Below are positions 1 to 9,163 of a stretch of DNA of 64,000 bases, one piece after another. Both the position numbers and the translations under genes were made by a program. Source of the DNA: Pontibacillus chungwhensis BH030062 (lineage in GTDB: Bacteria; Bacillota; Bacilli; Bacillales; BH030062); contig NZ_AVBG01000006.1 of assembly GCF_000770675.1 (NCBI RefSeq), positions 62,001 through 126,000 of the forward strand. The letters are read 5' to 3'. Under the pieces are notes generated by a model, which was not told the origin of the DNA, did not search any database, and saw only the letters and a list, made by a program, of their open reading frames with translations. Position 1 is the first letter of the stretch; the number at the start of each line of letters is the position of its first letter.

Positions 1-137
1 ATTCCTGCCAACATTAACACTGATAAAGAGTAATAGATCATCGGTTTATCATAAATCGGTAACAATTGTTTAGATATTGACTTAGTCAGAGGGTATAACC
101 TTGTTCCTAAGCCACCTGCTAAGATAATCCCCTTCAT
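1..137 (-). CDS. rfbA: Glucose-1-phosphate thymidylyltransferase (RmlA/RfbA type), N-terminal part only
   Basis: The reverse strand encodes 45 residues and runs off the left edge of the window. They begin [18 protein letters not shown] and continue with [15 protein letters not shown], the nucleotide-binding signature of RmlA-type nucleotidyltransferases (G-G-x-G-T-R-L, then K-Q-L-L-P-[IV]-Y-D-K-P). The family makes dTDP-glucose from dTTP and glucose-1-phosphate, the first step towards dTDP-deoxysugars. It lies directly downstream of, and on the same strand as, an aminotransferase of the DegT family (2 nt gap), so the two are probably co-transcribed. Only the N-terminus is visible; sugar specificity cannot be judged. 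Confidence 0.85.
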   Translation of the reverse strand, partial: MKGIILAGGLGTRLYPLTKSISKQLLPIYDKPMIYYSLSVLMLAG

Positions 138-139
138 AT

Positions 140-1249
140 TTATTCACCTTGCTCTTCACTTCTAATTACTTCTACAATATATTTCGCATCATTTATGTTC
201 ATATTCGGATAAATAGGTAGCGTTAATATGTTGTTTGAAACATAGGTTGCATTGATTAAGTGATTAGAGTGATAGTTATAACAACTTAAGTTAGGAGTTA
301 ACGGATAAAAGTATCTTCTTACATTAATTCCGTTCTTCTCTAGTTTTCTTTTAAGTTGATCTCTGGTAAGTCCGAACTCAGAACTGTCTACTATTATTGG
401 GAAATAAGCATAGTTTTGTTGATTTTGATGTGGCTGTATTATCCTTATGCCCTTTAGATCTTGTAAATGATCATTATAGTAATCAGCAATCTCTTTCCTG
501 CATTTAATTTGCTTATCAAGATATTTTAGGTTCAGAATTCCCATCGCAGCATGAAATTCACTTAATTTTGCATTTCCCGCGACCATCTCTGCATCGCCAT
601 CATTAGATAACCCAAAATTTCTTAATTGCTCAAAACGTTTTTTTAATTTGTTATCTTTATATGTTAATACCCCTCCTTCAACAGAGTGGAACGCTTTGGT
701 AGCATGTAAACTAAACATAGCTATATCACCGTATTTTGCAATACTCTGATTATTGGCACGGACACCAAATGCATGTGCTGCATCATAAATAACCTTTAAG
801 TCATATTTTTTCGCCAAATTATATATCGCGTTCACATCACAAGGGTTTCCAAATACATGAACAGGGATAATAGCTGAAGTGTTTTCTGTAATTAATTCCT
901 CTACCTTTGTTATATCTATATTTAAAGAGGTCAATTCAATATCACAGAAAACTGGTTTAAGACCATTTGATGTTATGGCGTGTGTAGTGGATGGGAAAGT
1001 AAATGGAGTAGTAATTACCTCACCAGATAAACTAAGTGCTTTAATCGCTATATCTAAAGCTGAATGTCCATTTGAAAAAAGGGATACATTTTTAACTTCT
1101 AGGAAATCCGCTAAACTTGCTTCTAACTCATTTTCCAATGGTCCATTATTAGTTAGCCAATTGTTTTCCCAAATTTTATTTAGTAACTCTTCATACTCTC
1201 TTTTAGGAGGGAGATATGGTTTAGTTACATTTATCTTTTTCTCAGGCAT
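140..1249 (-). CDS. DegT/DnrJ/EryC1/StrS family sugar aminotransferase
   Basis: 369 residues, the usual family length. The PLP lysine is Lys185 in the segment [14 protein letters not shown], and Asp156 in YDAAHAFG is placed to contact the pyridine nitrogen. These enzymes transfer an amino group to a keto-deoxysugar nucleotide, giving 3- or 4-amino-dideoxyhexoses. With the adjacent rfbA-like gene, a dTDP-amino sugar is the likely product. The start is supported by AAAGGAGA seven bases upstream. The cluster lies downstream of flagellin and two glycosyltransferases, which suggests glycan decoration of flagellin or another surface polymer. Which keto sugar is used cannot be read from the sequence. 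Confidence 0.85.
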   Translation of the reverse strand: MPEKKINVTKPYLPPKREYEELLNKIWENNWLTNNGPLENELEASLADFLEVKNVSLFSNGHSALDIAIKALSLSGEVITTPFTFPSTTHAITSNGLKPVFCDIELTSLNIDITKVEELITENTSAIIPVHVFGNPCDVNAIYNLAKKYDLKVIYDAAHAFGVRANNQSIAKYGDIAMFSLHATKAFHSVEGGVLTYKDNKLKKRFEQLRNFGLSNDGDAEMVAGNAKLSEFHAAMGILNLKYLDKQIKCRKEIADYYNDHLQDLKGIRIIQPHQNQQNYAYFPIIVDSSEFGLTRDQLKRKLEKNGINVRRYFYPLTPNLSCYNYHSNHLINATYVSNNILTLPIYPNMNINDAKYIVEVIRSEEQGE

Positions 1250-1467
1250 TTATAATCTCCTTTGTTAACAAGGACAAAAATTTTATTACGTTTTGACTTA
1301 TATATTAAGTTAATTAGATTATTTCTATGTACTAGTATGTATAAAGAAAAGATGTTGCTATATAAACCCACTATACAGACACTTGTTAATTATAGTATTA
1401 ATAACTATTATAAATTTTCTAGTATACTGTAATAGTTTTAATATTGTAAGTACCTAAAAAATATAAT
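1250..1467. other. AT-rich intergenic region
   Basis: About 220 bp of very AT-rich DNA between two co-directional minus-strand genes. I see no open reading frame with a ribosome binding site, no strong hairpin with a T tract and no repeat. It probably holds the promoter of the aminotransferase gene, but no single site stands out. Confidence 0.4.
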
Positions 1468-2391
1468 CTATATACTATTGAGGATTTTTTCATAAGCCTC
1501 CGGATAATCATCAGCTATCTCCATGAGTAACTTTAATGATTCTTTTTTGTTATTTTGGTTCCACAAAGTCGTAAACCTCCAAAACACGTACGAAAACACC
1601 CTATTACTTAACCAGATATCCAATTTAGTAACATCTATATTCTTGTATCTCATTGCCTTCGTTTTTAGGTTCTTAAATTCTTCTAAAGTTGTTTTATCAT
1701 GATCTAATGGCATATTAAAAGAAAGGCTTTGAGAATGCACACGGTAAGTAGCAGCAACATCAGAAATGAAACCCACATCACCTTGTAGCATTAAATTTAG
1801 ATGTATAAACGTGTCCTGACTTTTAGTTTTTTCGTTTCCAAATCCAGAGTCCCGTAATTTCTCAACATCAAAAACGGTAGTCAGTATCCCAGTAACGTGG
1901 GGGTATGAGGGGGATTCATACCCTAGGAAATAATCTTCACCTTTACTGACTTCTTTTATGTCAAAGTCAGTATCTCTCGTTTCTCCACTCTTCTCGTATA
2001 AGACTTTACAGTTAGCCCAAACAAAAGATAAGTTAGGATTAGAAGAGAAACGTTCGACAGCTAATGAAATGAAATCATCATTCAACAGATAGTCATCATG
2101 ATTTAATATTAGCGCATATTTGGAGTCTACTTTATTATACAATAAATCTTTCGTATTCCCCCCTGCCCCTAAGTTAACTTCACTTTGGATGTACCTAATA
2201 TTATGCATATCTTTATACTTGTTCATCATAATATCAGTTCCATCTGTTGAACAATCATCCGCCACCAATATTTCTATATTATTATAGTTTTGACTAAGAC
2301 AGCTTAATATAGCCTGTTCTAAGTACTCTTTTTGATTATATGTTTGTATAACGATCGAAACTAACGGTTTTTTTGTAGTTGAATCAAACAT
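1468..2391 (-). CDS. Family 2 glycosyltransferase
   Basis: 307 residues with a GT-A fold start: VSIVIQTYNQ followed by ILVADDCSTDGTD and the metal-binding acidic motif in ILNHDDYLL. This is the standard GT2 pattern for inverting transferases that use nucleotide sugars at the inner membrane face or in the cytoplasm. There are no membrane segments. The start follows AGGAAGG at a slightly long spacing (about 11 bases). It lies between the aminotransferase and a second, TPR-linked glycosyltransferase, so it probably adds a sugar in the same glycan. Donor and acceptor are unknown. Confidence 0.85.
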   Translation of the reverse strand: MFDSTTKKPLVSIVIQTYNQKEYLEQAILSCLSQNYNNIEILVADDCSTDGTDIMMNKYKDMHNIRYIQSEVNLGAGGNTKDLLYNKVDSKYALILNHDDYLLNDDFISLAVERFSSNPNLSFVWANCKVLYEKSGETRDTDFDIKEVSKGEDYFLGYESPSYPHVTGILTTVFDVEKLRDSGFGNEKTKSQDTFIHLNLMLQGDVGFISDVAATYRVHSQSLSFNMPLDHDKTTLEEFKNLKTKAMRYKNIDVTKLDIWLSNRVFSYVFWRFTTLWNQNNKKESLKLLMEIADDYPEAYEKILNSI

Positions 2392-2428
2392 AACATTTGT
2401 TTTCCTTCCTACTGTGTGATGGTAATCT

Positions 2429-4351
2429 TTAAGAATTCTTTAATAACCAGTTGCTTCGGGGATAAACCTTTAAACCTTCCCTAGCAACTTTACCTTTATC
2501 TTCATTTGCTCCAATTAATTCTAACAATTCTACTGATTTCTTATATAATAGAAATTCGGATCTACCATTCTCTAAGAAAGAGAATAATAAGCGCAGAGCA
2601 TTATCTACCTGATCTCCCTCAATAAGTCGCTCACAAATCCTTATGATAGAAATCTCATCCAACTTATCTTCATCTCGAACTAGTAAGTAGTAATCTAATG
2701 CTAGTTGTTTAAAGTCATTACGAAATAAATAATGACCAATATGTAAAGTCAGAGCTGAATTCTCATCATCTCGTTTCTTTAATAATTGTTCAAACGTATC
2801 GAAGTATTTATATTTTATACACCTCTCTAGCAATTCAAGATAGTTGGGGAGAAATACATCTTCGACTACATCCCTTGATAGCATCTTATCTACAAAAATT
2901 CTTTGTTTTTCCATTAATTTACTAATAATTTCTTCACGAAGTGAGGGGATTTGAAACAGAATAATGGTGATGTCATAAATATCGACAATTTGTTTCCTTA
3001 TAAATAATTGCAATTCTTCTATAGATGATTCTAAAATTGAGCCCTCTAATGTTACAATATTTTGTGATAACAGATTTTGTTTGATTTCAAGCCCTTTATT
3101 TATTTCTATTGTTAATTTTGTTTTTTTCGAAAAGTTATAAGCAATTAGAGGGGCTGGTACCATATATAACAATCTAATTGTTTCCAATAATTGATTTTTG
3201 TCTTCAACAATGTTTAGCTTTTCGACATACTCCTCAACCTCTTCCTCATCATGATAATTGAGAAGCATTCTAAGTAAATCAACTAGCACTGTTTTTTGGT
3301 GTTTATTATGCTGCAAGGACTCAGAAAAGTATCTAACAGCCCTTTGGTCTTTTCCTTCTATAACAGCTATGTTTCCCAGAATATTTAAAGGATATATATT
3401 CTTATAATTTAAACTTACTAATACTTTATTGTATTTACACTCTTTTTCTATAAGGGGATTCAAAATGCTCTTTGAATCTTCTATTCTATTTTGCCGGAAA
3501 TATATAAGCCCTTTTAAATATTGGAAGTCTATAGCATCTTCCCAAATACTCTCAGCATCAATAATAACATCTAGAGCTTCTGGGAACCTTTTTAAAGATA
3601 CAAGGGTATGGATGAGTTGTACTACGTTAAAAGGTACCCATGCATAAGAAAAATCTTTTTTCATAATAAAGGCTTTTCTATAGCAATCTAACGCCTCTTC
3701 ATGTTCACCGATCATATTGTATTCGTTACCCAAATTAAAGTAATCAAAAGCGTTTACACCTGGCTTATTTAACTCCCTCTGTATTAGCTCTTTATTTCTG
3801 GCTCCCTTTTTTTTCTTTTTTACAACATCGCTCATATATCCTGAATGATAAATAACCAATGATGATTCTTTACCATTAATCACTTTTCCATTTAGAGTTA
3901 ACTGCTCATGGATAGGTCTATAAAATTTTATTGAATCGATGTTTCTATAAATTCTGCTATGCTGGTGTTGAATAAGTTCTTCTCCATTATTTCCAGCGAA
4001 ATTCACAATATTAACCTTATATATGTATGTGTCTACTGAGGCTTTCTTTAAATCTTCTTTCATATCTAACAGATTCTGACTATCCACATATTCATCTGCA
4101 TCCAATACAAGAATCCACTGACCTTTAGCTTTTGACGAAGCATAATTTCTAGCTTCGGAAAAGTTGTTGTTCCAATTAAAATCAAAAACCTTTTCTGTAT
4201 ATAAATTAGCAATACTTTTTGTATTATCAGAAGAACCTGTGTCGACTATTACGATTTCATCCACAATTCCCTGGACAGTTTGGAGACACCTATTCAATGT
4301 AGATTCTTCATCTTTAACGATCATACAAAGTGATAATAATGATTCCGACAT
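2429..4351 (-). CDS. Family 2 glycosyltransferase with C-terminal TPR repeats
   Basis: 640 residues. The N-terminal ~230 are a GT2 domain: LSLCMIVKDEE, then EIVIVDTGSSDNT and the metal site in WILVLDADEY. The rest is helical with TPR-like units, for example FDYFNLGNEYNMIGEHEEALDCYRKA split over residues about 205-230. TPR-GT2 proteins often glycosylate proteins or peptides. A longer frame reaches 4402, but that extension lies inside the hag terminator. The ATG at 4351 is preceded by GAGGTG seven bases away and is the better start. Its position immediately after flagellin makes it the best candidate for a flagellin glycosyltransferase; this is inference from position. Confidence 0.85.
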   Translation of the reverse strand: MSESLLSLCMIVKDEESTLNRCLQTVQGIVDEIVIVDTGSSDNTKSIANLYTEKVFDFNWNNNFSEARNYASSKAKGQWILVLDADEYVDSQNLLDMKEDLKKASVDTYIYKVNIVNFAGNNGEELIQHQHSRIYRNIDSIKFYRPIHEQLTLNGKVINGKESSLVIYHSGYMSDVVKKKKKGARNKELIQRELNKPGVNAFDYFNLGNEYNMIGEHEEALDCYRKAFIMKKDFSYAWVPFNVVQLIHTLVSLKRFPEALDVIIDAESIWEDAIDFQYLKGLIYFRQNRIEDSKSILNPLIEKECKYNKVLVSLNYKNIYPLNILGNIAVIEGKDQRAVRYFSESLQHNKHQKTVLVDLLRMLLNYHDEEEVEEYVEKLNIVEDKNQLLETIRLLYMVPAPLIAYNFSKKTKLTIEINKGLEIKQNLLSQNIVTLEGSILESSIEELQLFIRKQIVDIYDITIILFQIPSLREEIISKLMEKQRIFVDKMLSRDVVEDVFLPNYLELLERCIKYKYFDTFEQLLKKRDDENSALTLHIGHYLFRNDFKQLALDYYLLVRDEDKLDEISIIRICERLIEGDQVDNALRLLFSFLENGRSEFLLYKKSVELLELIGANEDKGKVAREGLKVYPRSNWLLKNS

Positions 4352-4378
4352 GTCAATGCACCTCATGTTTGTTGAATT

Positions 4379-4422
4379 AAAATAGTATCGCATTAAAGTC
4401 AATCCTAATGCGATACTATTTT
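4379..4422 (-). terminator. Terminator downstream of hag
   Basis: A long perfect inverted repeat, arms AAAATAGTATCGCATTA and its complement, with a 10-nt loop and a T tract on the minus-strand side. It follows the flagellin stop codon and separates highly expressed hag from the glycosyltransferase genes. Confidence 0.9.
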
Positions 4423-4445
4423 TTAAATATACAATTTTATAAGAC

Positions 4446-5261
4446 TTAACGTAATAGTTGCAGAACTCCTTGTGGCTGTTGATTTGCTTTAGCCAACATT
4501 GCTTGTGATGCTTGAGACAAGATAGAAGATTTGGTTTGGTTCATCATTTCTTTTGCCATATCAACGTCACGAATCCTTGACTCTGAGGCTGTTAAGTTCT
4601 CTGAAGACGTATCAAGATTATTAATCGTATGCTCTAGGCGGTTTTGGAATGCTCCTAGAGATGAACGTTCTGAGGAAACTGCTTCAATTGCCGTATCAAT
4701 TTTATCAAGAGCAGCACTTGCATTTGCAGCCGTATCAACTGATATACTACCCGCATCTACTGTTAGTGCGGAAGCGCTCATAGTAGCAATACTAATATTT
4801 ATAGTCTGCCCATCATTTGCCCCTATTTGTAGAGTTGCATCCAAAGTCCCATCTAGTAGGCTCTTCTTATTAAACTCTGTTTGATCAGAGATTCGTGTGA
4901 TTTCATCCGCTAATTGATCTAACTCTGACTCAATGGCAGCACGATCCTTAGTTCCATTTGTATCGTTACCACCTTGTACTGCTAGTTCTCTCATACGCTG
5001 AAGAATAGAGTGTGTTTCATTTAATGCACCTTCAGCTGTTTGAATCATCGAAATTCCATCTTGAGAGTTACGCGACGCTTGATCTAATCCGCGAATTTGG
5101 CCTCTCATTTTTTCAGAAATACTTAAACCAGCAGCATCGTCTCCCGCACGATTAATACGTAGACCAGAAGATAATTTTTCCATTGAATTAGAAGAAGCAT
5201 TGTTAGCATTTGAAAGCTGACGATAAGTATTCAACGCCGCAATATTGTGATTAATTCTCAT
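4446..5261 (-). CDS. hag: Flagellin
   Basis: 271 residues, a short Bacillus-type flagellin that forms the filament. The conserved D0/D1 N-terminus (MRINHNIAALNTYRQL, then SSGLRINRAGDDAAGLSISEKMRGQ) and C-terminus (SRIRDVDMAKEMM to QPQGVLQLLR) are intact. The central variable part is small, about 60 residues. It is exported by the flagellar type III system and has no signal peptide. AAGGAGG precedes the start. The leader carries a SigmaD promoter and a CsrA-type hairpin (listed separately). Order csrA-hag matches B. subtilis. Ser/Thr-rich stretches in the variable region could accept glycans made by the neighbouring genes. Confidence 0.97.
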   Translation of the reverse strand: MRINHNIAALNTYRQLSNANNASSNSMEKLSSGLRINRAGDDAAGLSISEKMRGQIRGLDQASRNSQDGISMIQTAEGALNETHSILQRMRELAVQGGNDTNGTKDRAAIESELDQLADEITRISDQTEFNKKSLLDGTLDATLQIGANDGQTINISIATMSASALTVDAGSISVDTAANASAALDKIDTAIEAVSSERSSLGAFQNRLEHTINNLDTSSENLTASESRIRDVDMAKEMMNQTKSSILSQASQAMLAKANQQPQGVLQLLR

Positions 5262-5275
5262 TTTTAATTTCCTCC
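5262..5275 (-). promoter_or_regulatory. hag Shine-Dalgarno, probable first CsrA site
   Basis: The flagellin ribosome binding site reads AAGGAGGAAAT on the minus strand. In B. subtilis the hag Shine-Dalgarno is itself a CsrA target (BS1). The GGA core is present here, so CsrA binding would block ribosome entry. Confidence 0.6.
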
Positions 5276-5285
5276 TTGAATGTAA

Positions 5286-5307
5286 AGTTTCACGTCCCTG
5301 TGAAACT
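5286..5307 (-). promoter_or_regulatory. CsrA-binding hairpin in the hag leader
   Basis: On the minus strand the leader forms an 8-bp perfect stem, AGTTTCAC with GTGAAACT, closing the hexaloop AGGGAC. A GGA displayed in a short hairpin loop upstream of the Shine-Dalgarno is the classic CsrA target. Together with the GGA in the Shine-Dalgarno it gives the two-site arrangement used by a CsrA dimer on B. subtilis hag mRNA. Confidence 0.8.
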
Positions 5308-5369
5308 AACTAAGTATTTTGGCTAAAGTCTAAAGTCGGCCGCCTTAATTCCTTAACCTTCTATATCTT

Positions 5370-5396
5370 TTATCGGCAGGAGTGGACAAAGGTTTA
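5370..5396 (-). promoter_or_regulatory. SigmaD promoter of hag
   Basis: On the minus strand, TAAA (5396-5393), exactly 15 bases, then GCCGATAA (5377-5370). This is a near-perfect match to the SigmaD consensus TAAA-N15-GCCGATAT. The -35 box overlaps the csrA stop codon, so flagellin transcription starts just after the upstream operon ends. Confidence 0.92.
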
Positions 5397-5621
5397 CTCT
5401 TTTTTGAAATTTTTCAGTAGATTTATAAGTTCATCTGACGCGGTACTTGCTTCCTGATTCTCTTCTTGAATCTTTATGTAGATCTCCTTACGATACACAT
5501 CTACAGAGCGAGGAGCTTCTATACCAATTTTCACTTGATCACCTTCTACGGCAACTACCTTAATTTCAATATCGTCCCCGATTTGTATCGATTCCTCTTT
5601 CTTCCTATTAAGTATGAGCAT
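5394..5621 (-). CDS. csrA: Carbon storage / flagellin translational regulator CsrA
   Basis: 75 residues starting [18 protein letters not shown] with [11 protein letters not shown] and the VYRKEIY segment, all typical of CsrA. The dimer binds GGA motifs in mRNA; here the target is the hag leader just downstream. A start three codons earlier (GTG at 5630) is open, but that codon overlaps the ribosome site AAGGCGGTG, so the ATG at 5621 is preferred. It overlaps the end of fliW by 14 bases, implying translational coupling with its antagonist. Confidence 0.95.
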   Translation of the reverse strand: MLILNRKKEESIQIGDDIEIKVVAVEGDQVKIGIEAPRSVDVYRKEIYIKIQEENQEASTASDELINLLKNFKKE

Positions 5622-6054
5622 CCGTGTCACCGCCTTCAGCTATAAGATGCCTTGTCATATAAGGAGTATTTGTTAAAATGAGCTGCTTCCCTTTTTGGTT
5701 ACGGGTGTTCACAATAATAGGAGCCTGTAGGTTTGCTGTAGTATCACTAAATGGTTCTCGCAGTGTAAGAACAGAAAATACAGCCACCTCAGAGGGACTT
5801 TCAATACGAAGTGCTTCTAGTGTTTTGTCGTCTAAGAAAAACTCATAAGCTTTAAAGAAAACATAAGGATTCACAACCACTAATGAAATCTCTTCCGATT
5901 TAATAGATTGTAGAGATTGATAGATCCCCGCTTCATCAATAGGAAGCACAACAAACTCTTGTTCCTGCTCAAACCCAGGTAACCCATTAGGAAAAAGAAT
6001 AACGTCGTCACGATTAACTTCTACTTCTCCAAAATACTTCGTTTGTATATTCAT
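5608..6054 (-). CDS. fliW: Flagellar assembly factor FliW, CsrA antagonist
   Basis: 148 residues, full length, starting [13 protein letters not shown] and containing [18 protein letters not shown] and the [11 protein letters not shown] region seen in FliW. FliW binds CsrA allosterically and also binds flagellin. When cytoplasmic flagellin rises, FliW is titrated away and CsrA shuts off hag translation. Gene order yviE-fliW-csrA-hag is that of B. subtilis, so the partner-switch circuit appears complete in this window. Confidence 0.95.
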   Translation of the reverse strand: MNIQTKYFGEVEVNRDDVILFPNGLPGFEQEQEFVVLPIDEAGIYQSLQSIKSEEISLVVVNPYVFFKAYEFFLDDKTLEALRIESPSEVAVFSVLTLREPFSDTTANLQAPIIVNTRNQKGKQLILTNTPYMTRHLIAEGGDTDAHT

Positions 6055-6067
6055 AACTCACCACTTC

Positions 6068-6661
6068 TTATATATTCGTTTCAAATCGATATGCCTTAAA
6101 TCTAAGATTTTCAAAATCAATTTTCACATCTGAATATTGTTCTATTTGAGCTGCCACTTGACCAAGCTCATATTGAAATTCAGGGTCACGCTTTGTTGCT
6201 TTTAGTATCGGTTCATTCCGCTGAACATCTATCATTGCTCCGCCAGCCTTAAACGAGATGGCAACCAGGTCGTAAGCTGGACTACCACCGGGCTGGATAT
6301 TAAACTCCCACAATTGATCTGCCATTCGTTTGGCTTGAGAAGCTATTGGATTGCCTCCGCTCTCAATTCTCATCAACTCATCGCCTTCTTGCGCAATCGA
6401 TGCAATATTTTCTAACCCCTTTTGTTTAGCATGGTTTGCATATTCTTCTGAACGGACAAAGACACTTTTCAGTCCAATATTTTTCCATGCTTTTGTTTGA
6501 TCAATAGATAACTTAGGAGGCTGTTGCTTAATCGAAACTTCCGCCTTTGGCTGCTCGATGTGTTGTTCTGCTTTAGGTTGCTTGTAGGTATGCTTAGCAT
6601 TTTGGATCGTTAACCCAAGCTTAGCAGGAGTGGATTGAATTCGTATTTGAGGAGTTTGCAT
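6068..6661 (-). CDS. yviE: YviE-like flagellar operon protein (DUF6470 type)
   Basis: 197 residues beginning MQTPQIRIQSTPAKLGL, with a low-complexity Lys/Gln/Pro stretch (about residues 25-55) and a conserved C-terminal half (MRIESGGNPIASQAKR, LVAISFKAGGAMID). It matches the position and character of B. subtilis YviE between flgL and fliW. No biochemical role is established that I know of. A GTG start at 6670 overlaps the Shine-Dalgarno AGAGGTG; the ATG at 6661 lies six bases after it and is preferred. Confidence 0.8.
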   Translation of the reverse strand: MQTPQIRIQSTPAKLGLTIQNAKHTYKQPKAEQHIEQPKAEVSIKQQPPKLSIDQTKAWKNIGLKSVFVRSEEYANHAKQKGLENIASIAQEGDELMRIESGGNPIASQAKRMADQLWEFNIQPGGSPAYDLVAISFKAGGAMIDVQRNEPILKATKRDPEFQYELGQVAAQIEQYSDVKIDFENLRFKAYRFETNI

Positions 6662-6710
6662 ATAGGTCACCTCTAATTAGAATAAAAAAGCTATCTGATG
6701 ATCAGATAGC

Positions 6711-7595
6711 TTATCTTAGAAAATCCATTAATGTAGGCTGGATAATACGAGCCCCTACACTTAATGCTGCGCGGTGGATGCTTTCCTGTGTCTTTAATTT
6801 CGTAATAACCTTTTCAAGTTCAGCATCTTCGTTATCTGATAGAATTCTGGTCGCCATTATTTCCTGGCTAGAAAGGCGATCTTCAACAAGCTCGACTCGA
6901 TTCATACGAGCGCCAAGATCAGCTCGAGTATTAACAACATTATTTATGTTATCATCCATAGCTGTAATTGAATCACCAAGGTCTTTTCCAGGGTTTAGGT
7001 TGGAAACAAATTGATCAATATCAGAGAAAAGATCTTTACCGAAAACTTCGTTACCGTCTACATTAACATTTAGCTTAGTAGCTTTTGAGACCTCAATATT
7101 CACCGATTCACTATTGAAGTTTTTGACCAAGCTACCATCAGTCTCATTAACTGATACCGGAGCTTCCGTAGTGTTCTTCCCGTTAAAAATGTATTTATTA
7201 TTCACCTTTGTATTAGCCAAGTCTTTTATGTGATCCTTCAACTGTTTTACTTCTTCAGCTATGTTCTCTCGTTGCCCTTTTTCGTAGGTACCATTACTCG
7301 CTTGTACTGCTAACTCACGTAAACGTTGCAAAGCTTTCGTCGTTTTATCAAGGGCTGCATCCGAGTTGTCCATCCAATTATGAACTTCCCCAATATTACG
7401 CTGGAACTGCTCAATCTCCGTCAGCTGAGTACGGTAGTTCATCCCTTTCATAGCTACTACCGGATCATCGGAAGGGCGACTAATTTTCTTACCTGTAGAA
7501 AGCTGCTTCTGGTACTTCCCCATCTGTTCATAGCTTTTACTCATATTGCTCAGCATATTGTTCGTTAACATACTTTGCGTCACACGAATTGCCAT
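6711..7595 (-). CDS. flgL: Flagellar hook-filament junction protein FlgL (HAP3)
   Basis: 294 residues. The N-terminus MAIRVTQSMLTNNML and LSTGKKISRPSDDPVVAMK is the flagellin-like D0 signature of FlgL, and the C-terminus (ATRILSDNEDAELEKVITKL) supplies the partner helix. It forms the last junction ring between hook and filament. It lies between flgK and yviE on the same strand, 11 bases after flgK, in the SigmaD late operon. Confidence 0.95.
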   Translation of the reverse strand: MAIRVTQSMLTNNMLSNMSKSYEQMGKYQKQLSTGKKISRPSDDPVVAMKGMNYRTQLTEIEQFQRNIGEVHNWMDNSDAALDKTTKALQRLRELAVQASNGTYEKGQRENIAEEVKQLKDHIKDLANTKVNNKYIFNGKNTTEAPVSVNETDGSLVKNFNSESVNIEVSKATKLNVNVDGNEVFGKDLFSDIDQFVSNLNPGKDLGDSITAMDDNINNVVNTRADLGARMNRVELVEDRLSSQEIMATRILSDNEDAELEKVITKLKTQESIHRAALSVGARIIQPTLMDFLR

Positions 7596-7606
7596 CGTTC
7601 ACTCAC

Positions 7607-9145
7607 CTACCTTCCGACTCGGCCCATGCCGTTAATGACTTTATCTAGCATTTCATCAATGGTTGTTAAGTTACGTGCAGCTGCGTTATAAGCGTGCTGA
7701 TACTTAATCATGTTAGACATCTCTTCATCTAGCGAAACGCCACTTACTGACTCACGGCGTTCTTCAACAGATTGTTTCAACGTTTCAGAATTTCCTTCTA
7801 AACGGCGAGCTTCTTGAGATTGTACCGCCATCTCTCCTATTACACCTTCGTAGTAGCTCGTAAAGTCAGAGGCACTACCTGTATTGTCGTAATCAAGATT
7901 TGTTGAGCCAACACCAGCAAGATTCAGAGCATTATCTCCATCACCTTTAGCGCCAGATGTTGAGGCCGCAATTTTGCTGACACTTTCCATGATCTCTTTA
8001 GAGACTCCCATGTTACTTGCATAGCCTTTTCGTGCCATGCCCTCTGTAAAGAAAGGAATATCCGAAGCAGCGGAGTTATCGATTTCGTGTAGACTTTGTC
8101 CACTTTTATGTACGTTGTTAAATTCTTCAGCAAATGTATATGCCATGTTATCTAGTTCGGTGATCATACCTGGATACAAACCAGTTTCATCCCCACTTGC
8201 ATCCTCATACCCGTGAGCCTCTACTAAACTCTGAAACTTACCAATTGAAGTAAATTCATTCGCAGCTTTACTTTCGGTACCAAGAGAAATTGAGTTGATT
8301 GATCCATTCACGCCCTTATCACTAACCGCTAATGTATTCGCAGTACCAGCTTTTGCGTCTACTAGAGCTTGATCTTTAAATAGATTTTGTCCATTACTGC
8401 CAACAATCTCAATATTATATTTACCTTCTGCGATATCAAGTGAAGACTCACCACTACTGATATTCGTCACTTTCACATCAACTAACTTTGTTAGGTCATC
8501 CACTAAACGGTCCCGTTCGTCATAAAGGTCATTTGGAAGATATCCATGTGGTTCAATCTCACCAATTTGATTGTTAATATTATTAATCTGCGTTGCAATG
8601 GAGTTAATTTCTTTTGTTGTTACATCAATTTGATTTTTGAAATCCTTTTGTATCCCATTTAAAGAGCTAGACAAATAATTAAACGTCTCAGCTACAGCTA
8701 CCCCGCGCTGACGGACTACAGAACGTGCACCCGAATCTTCCGGGTTCACCGCAAGGTCCTGAAGCGACTGCCAAAACTGATCCATCGTCTTCGAAAGCCC
8801 ATTCTCAGAAGGCTCGTTCATAATCTCTTCCATCTTCTGAAGCGCTTCTGCCTTCGTCGACCAGTACCCTGCTTTCGTATTCTCACCGCGGAATTGGGCG
8901 TCTAGAAAACTTTCCCGAACCCGCTCAATCGTACCCGCTTCAACCCCGGATCCAACCTGTCCTGGAATTTCAGGACGGTTGCGTGATGCTGGTGGATACG
9001 GAGCTGTTTGTTCAAAATTAACACGCTGCCTGGAGTAGCCTGGCGTGTTCGCGTTTGATATGTTGTGCCCTGTTGTATATAAAGCCGACTGCTGCGCGTA
9101 CATGGCGCGCTTGGCGACCTCTATTCCATTGAAAGTCGAACCCAT
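7607..9145 (-). CDS. flgK: Flagellar hook-associated protein FlgK (HAP1)
   Basis: 512 residues, typical length. The N-terminal rod/hook signature is clear (FNGIEVAKRAMYAQQSALYTTG split at residues 5-26, then NISNANTPGYSRQRV), and the C-terminus has SGVSLDEEMSNMIKYQHAYNA, the conserved HAP1 end. It forms the first hook-filament junction layer and is secreted by the flagellar export machinery with the FlgN chaperone encoded just upstream. Confidence 0.97.
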   Translation of the reverse strand: MGSTFNGIEVAKRAMYAQQSALYTTGHNISNANTPGYSRQRVNFEQTAPYPPASRNRPEIPGQVGSGVEAGTIERVRESFLDAQFRGENTKAGYWSTKAEALQKMEEIMNEPSENGLSKTMDQFWQSLQDLAVNPEDSGARSVVRQRGVAVAETFNYLSSSLNGIQKDFKNQIDVTTKEINSIATQINNINNQIGEIEPHGYLPNDLYDERDRLVDDLTKLVDVKVTNISSGESSLDIAEGKYNIEIVGSNGQNLFKDQALVDAKAGTANTLAVSDKGVNGSINSISLGTESKAANEFTSIGKFQSLVEAHGYEDASGDETGLYPGMITELDNMAYTFAEEFNNVHKSGQSLHEIDNSAASDIPFFTEGMARKGYASNMGVSKEIMESVSKIAASTSGAKGDGDNALNLAGVGSTNLDYDNTGSASDFTSYYEGVIGEMAVQSQEARRLEGNSETLKQSVEERRESVSGVSLDEEMSNMIKYQHAYNAAARNLTTIDEMLDKVINGMGRVGR

Positions 9146-9163
9146 TGCCTTTCTCCTCTCCCC

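Noticed and set aside
4352-4402. N-terminal extension of the TPR glycosyltransferase
   Set aside because: It lies in the hag terminator hairpin; the start at 4351 has its own Shine-Dalgarno.
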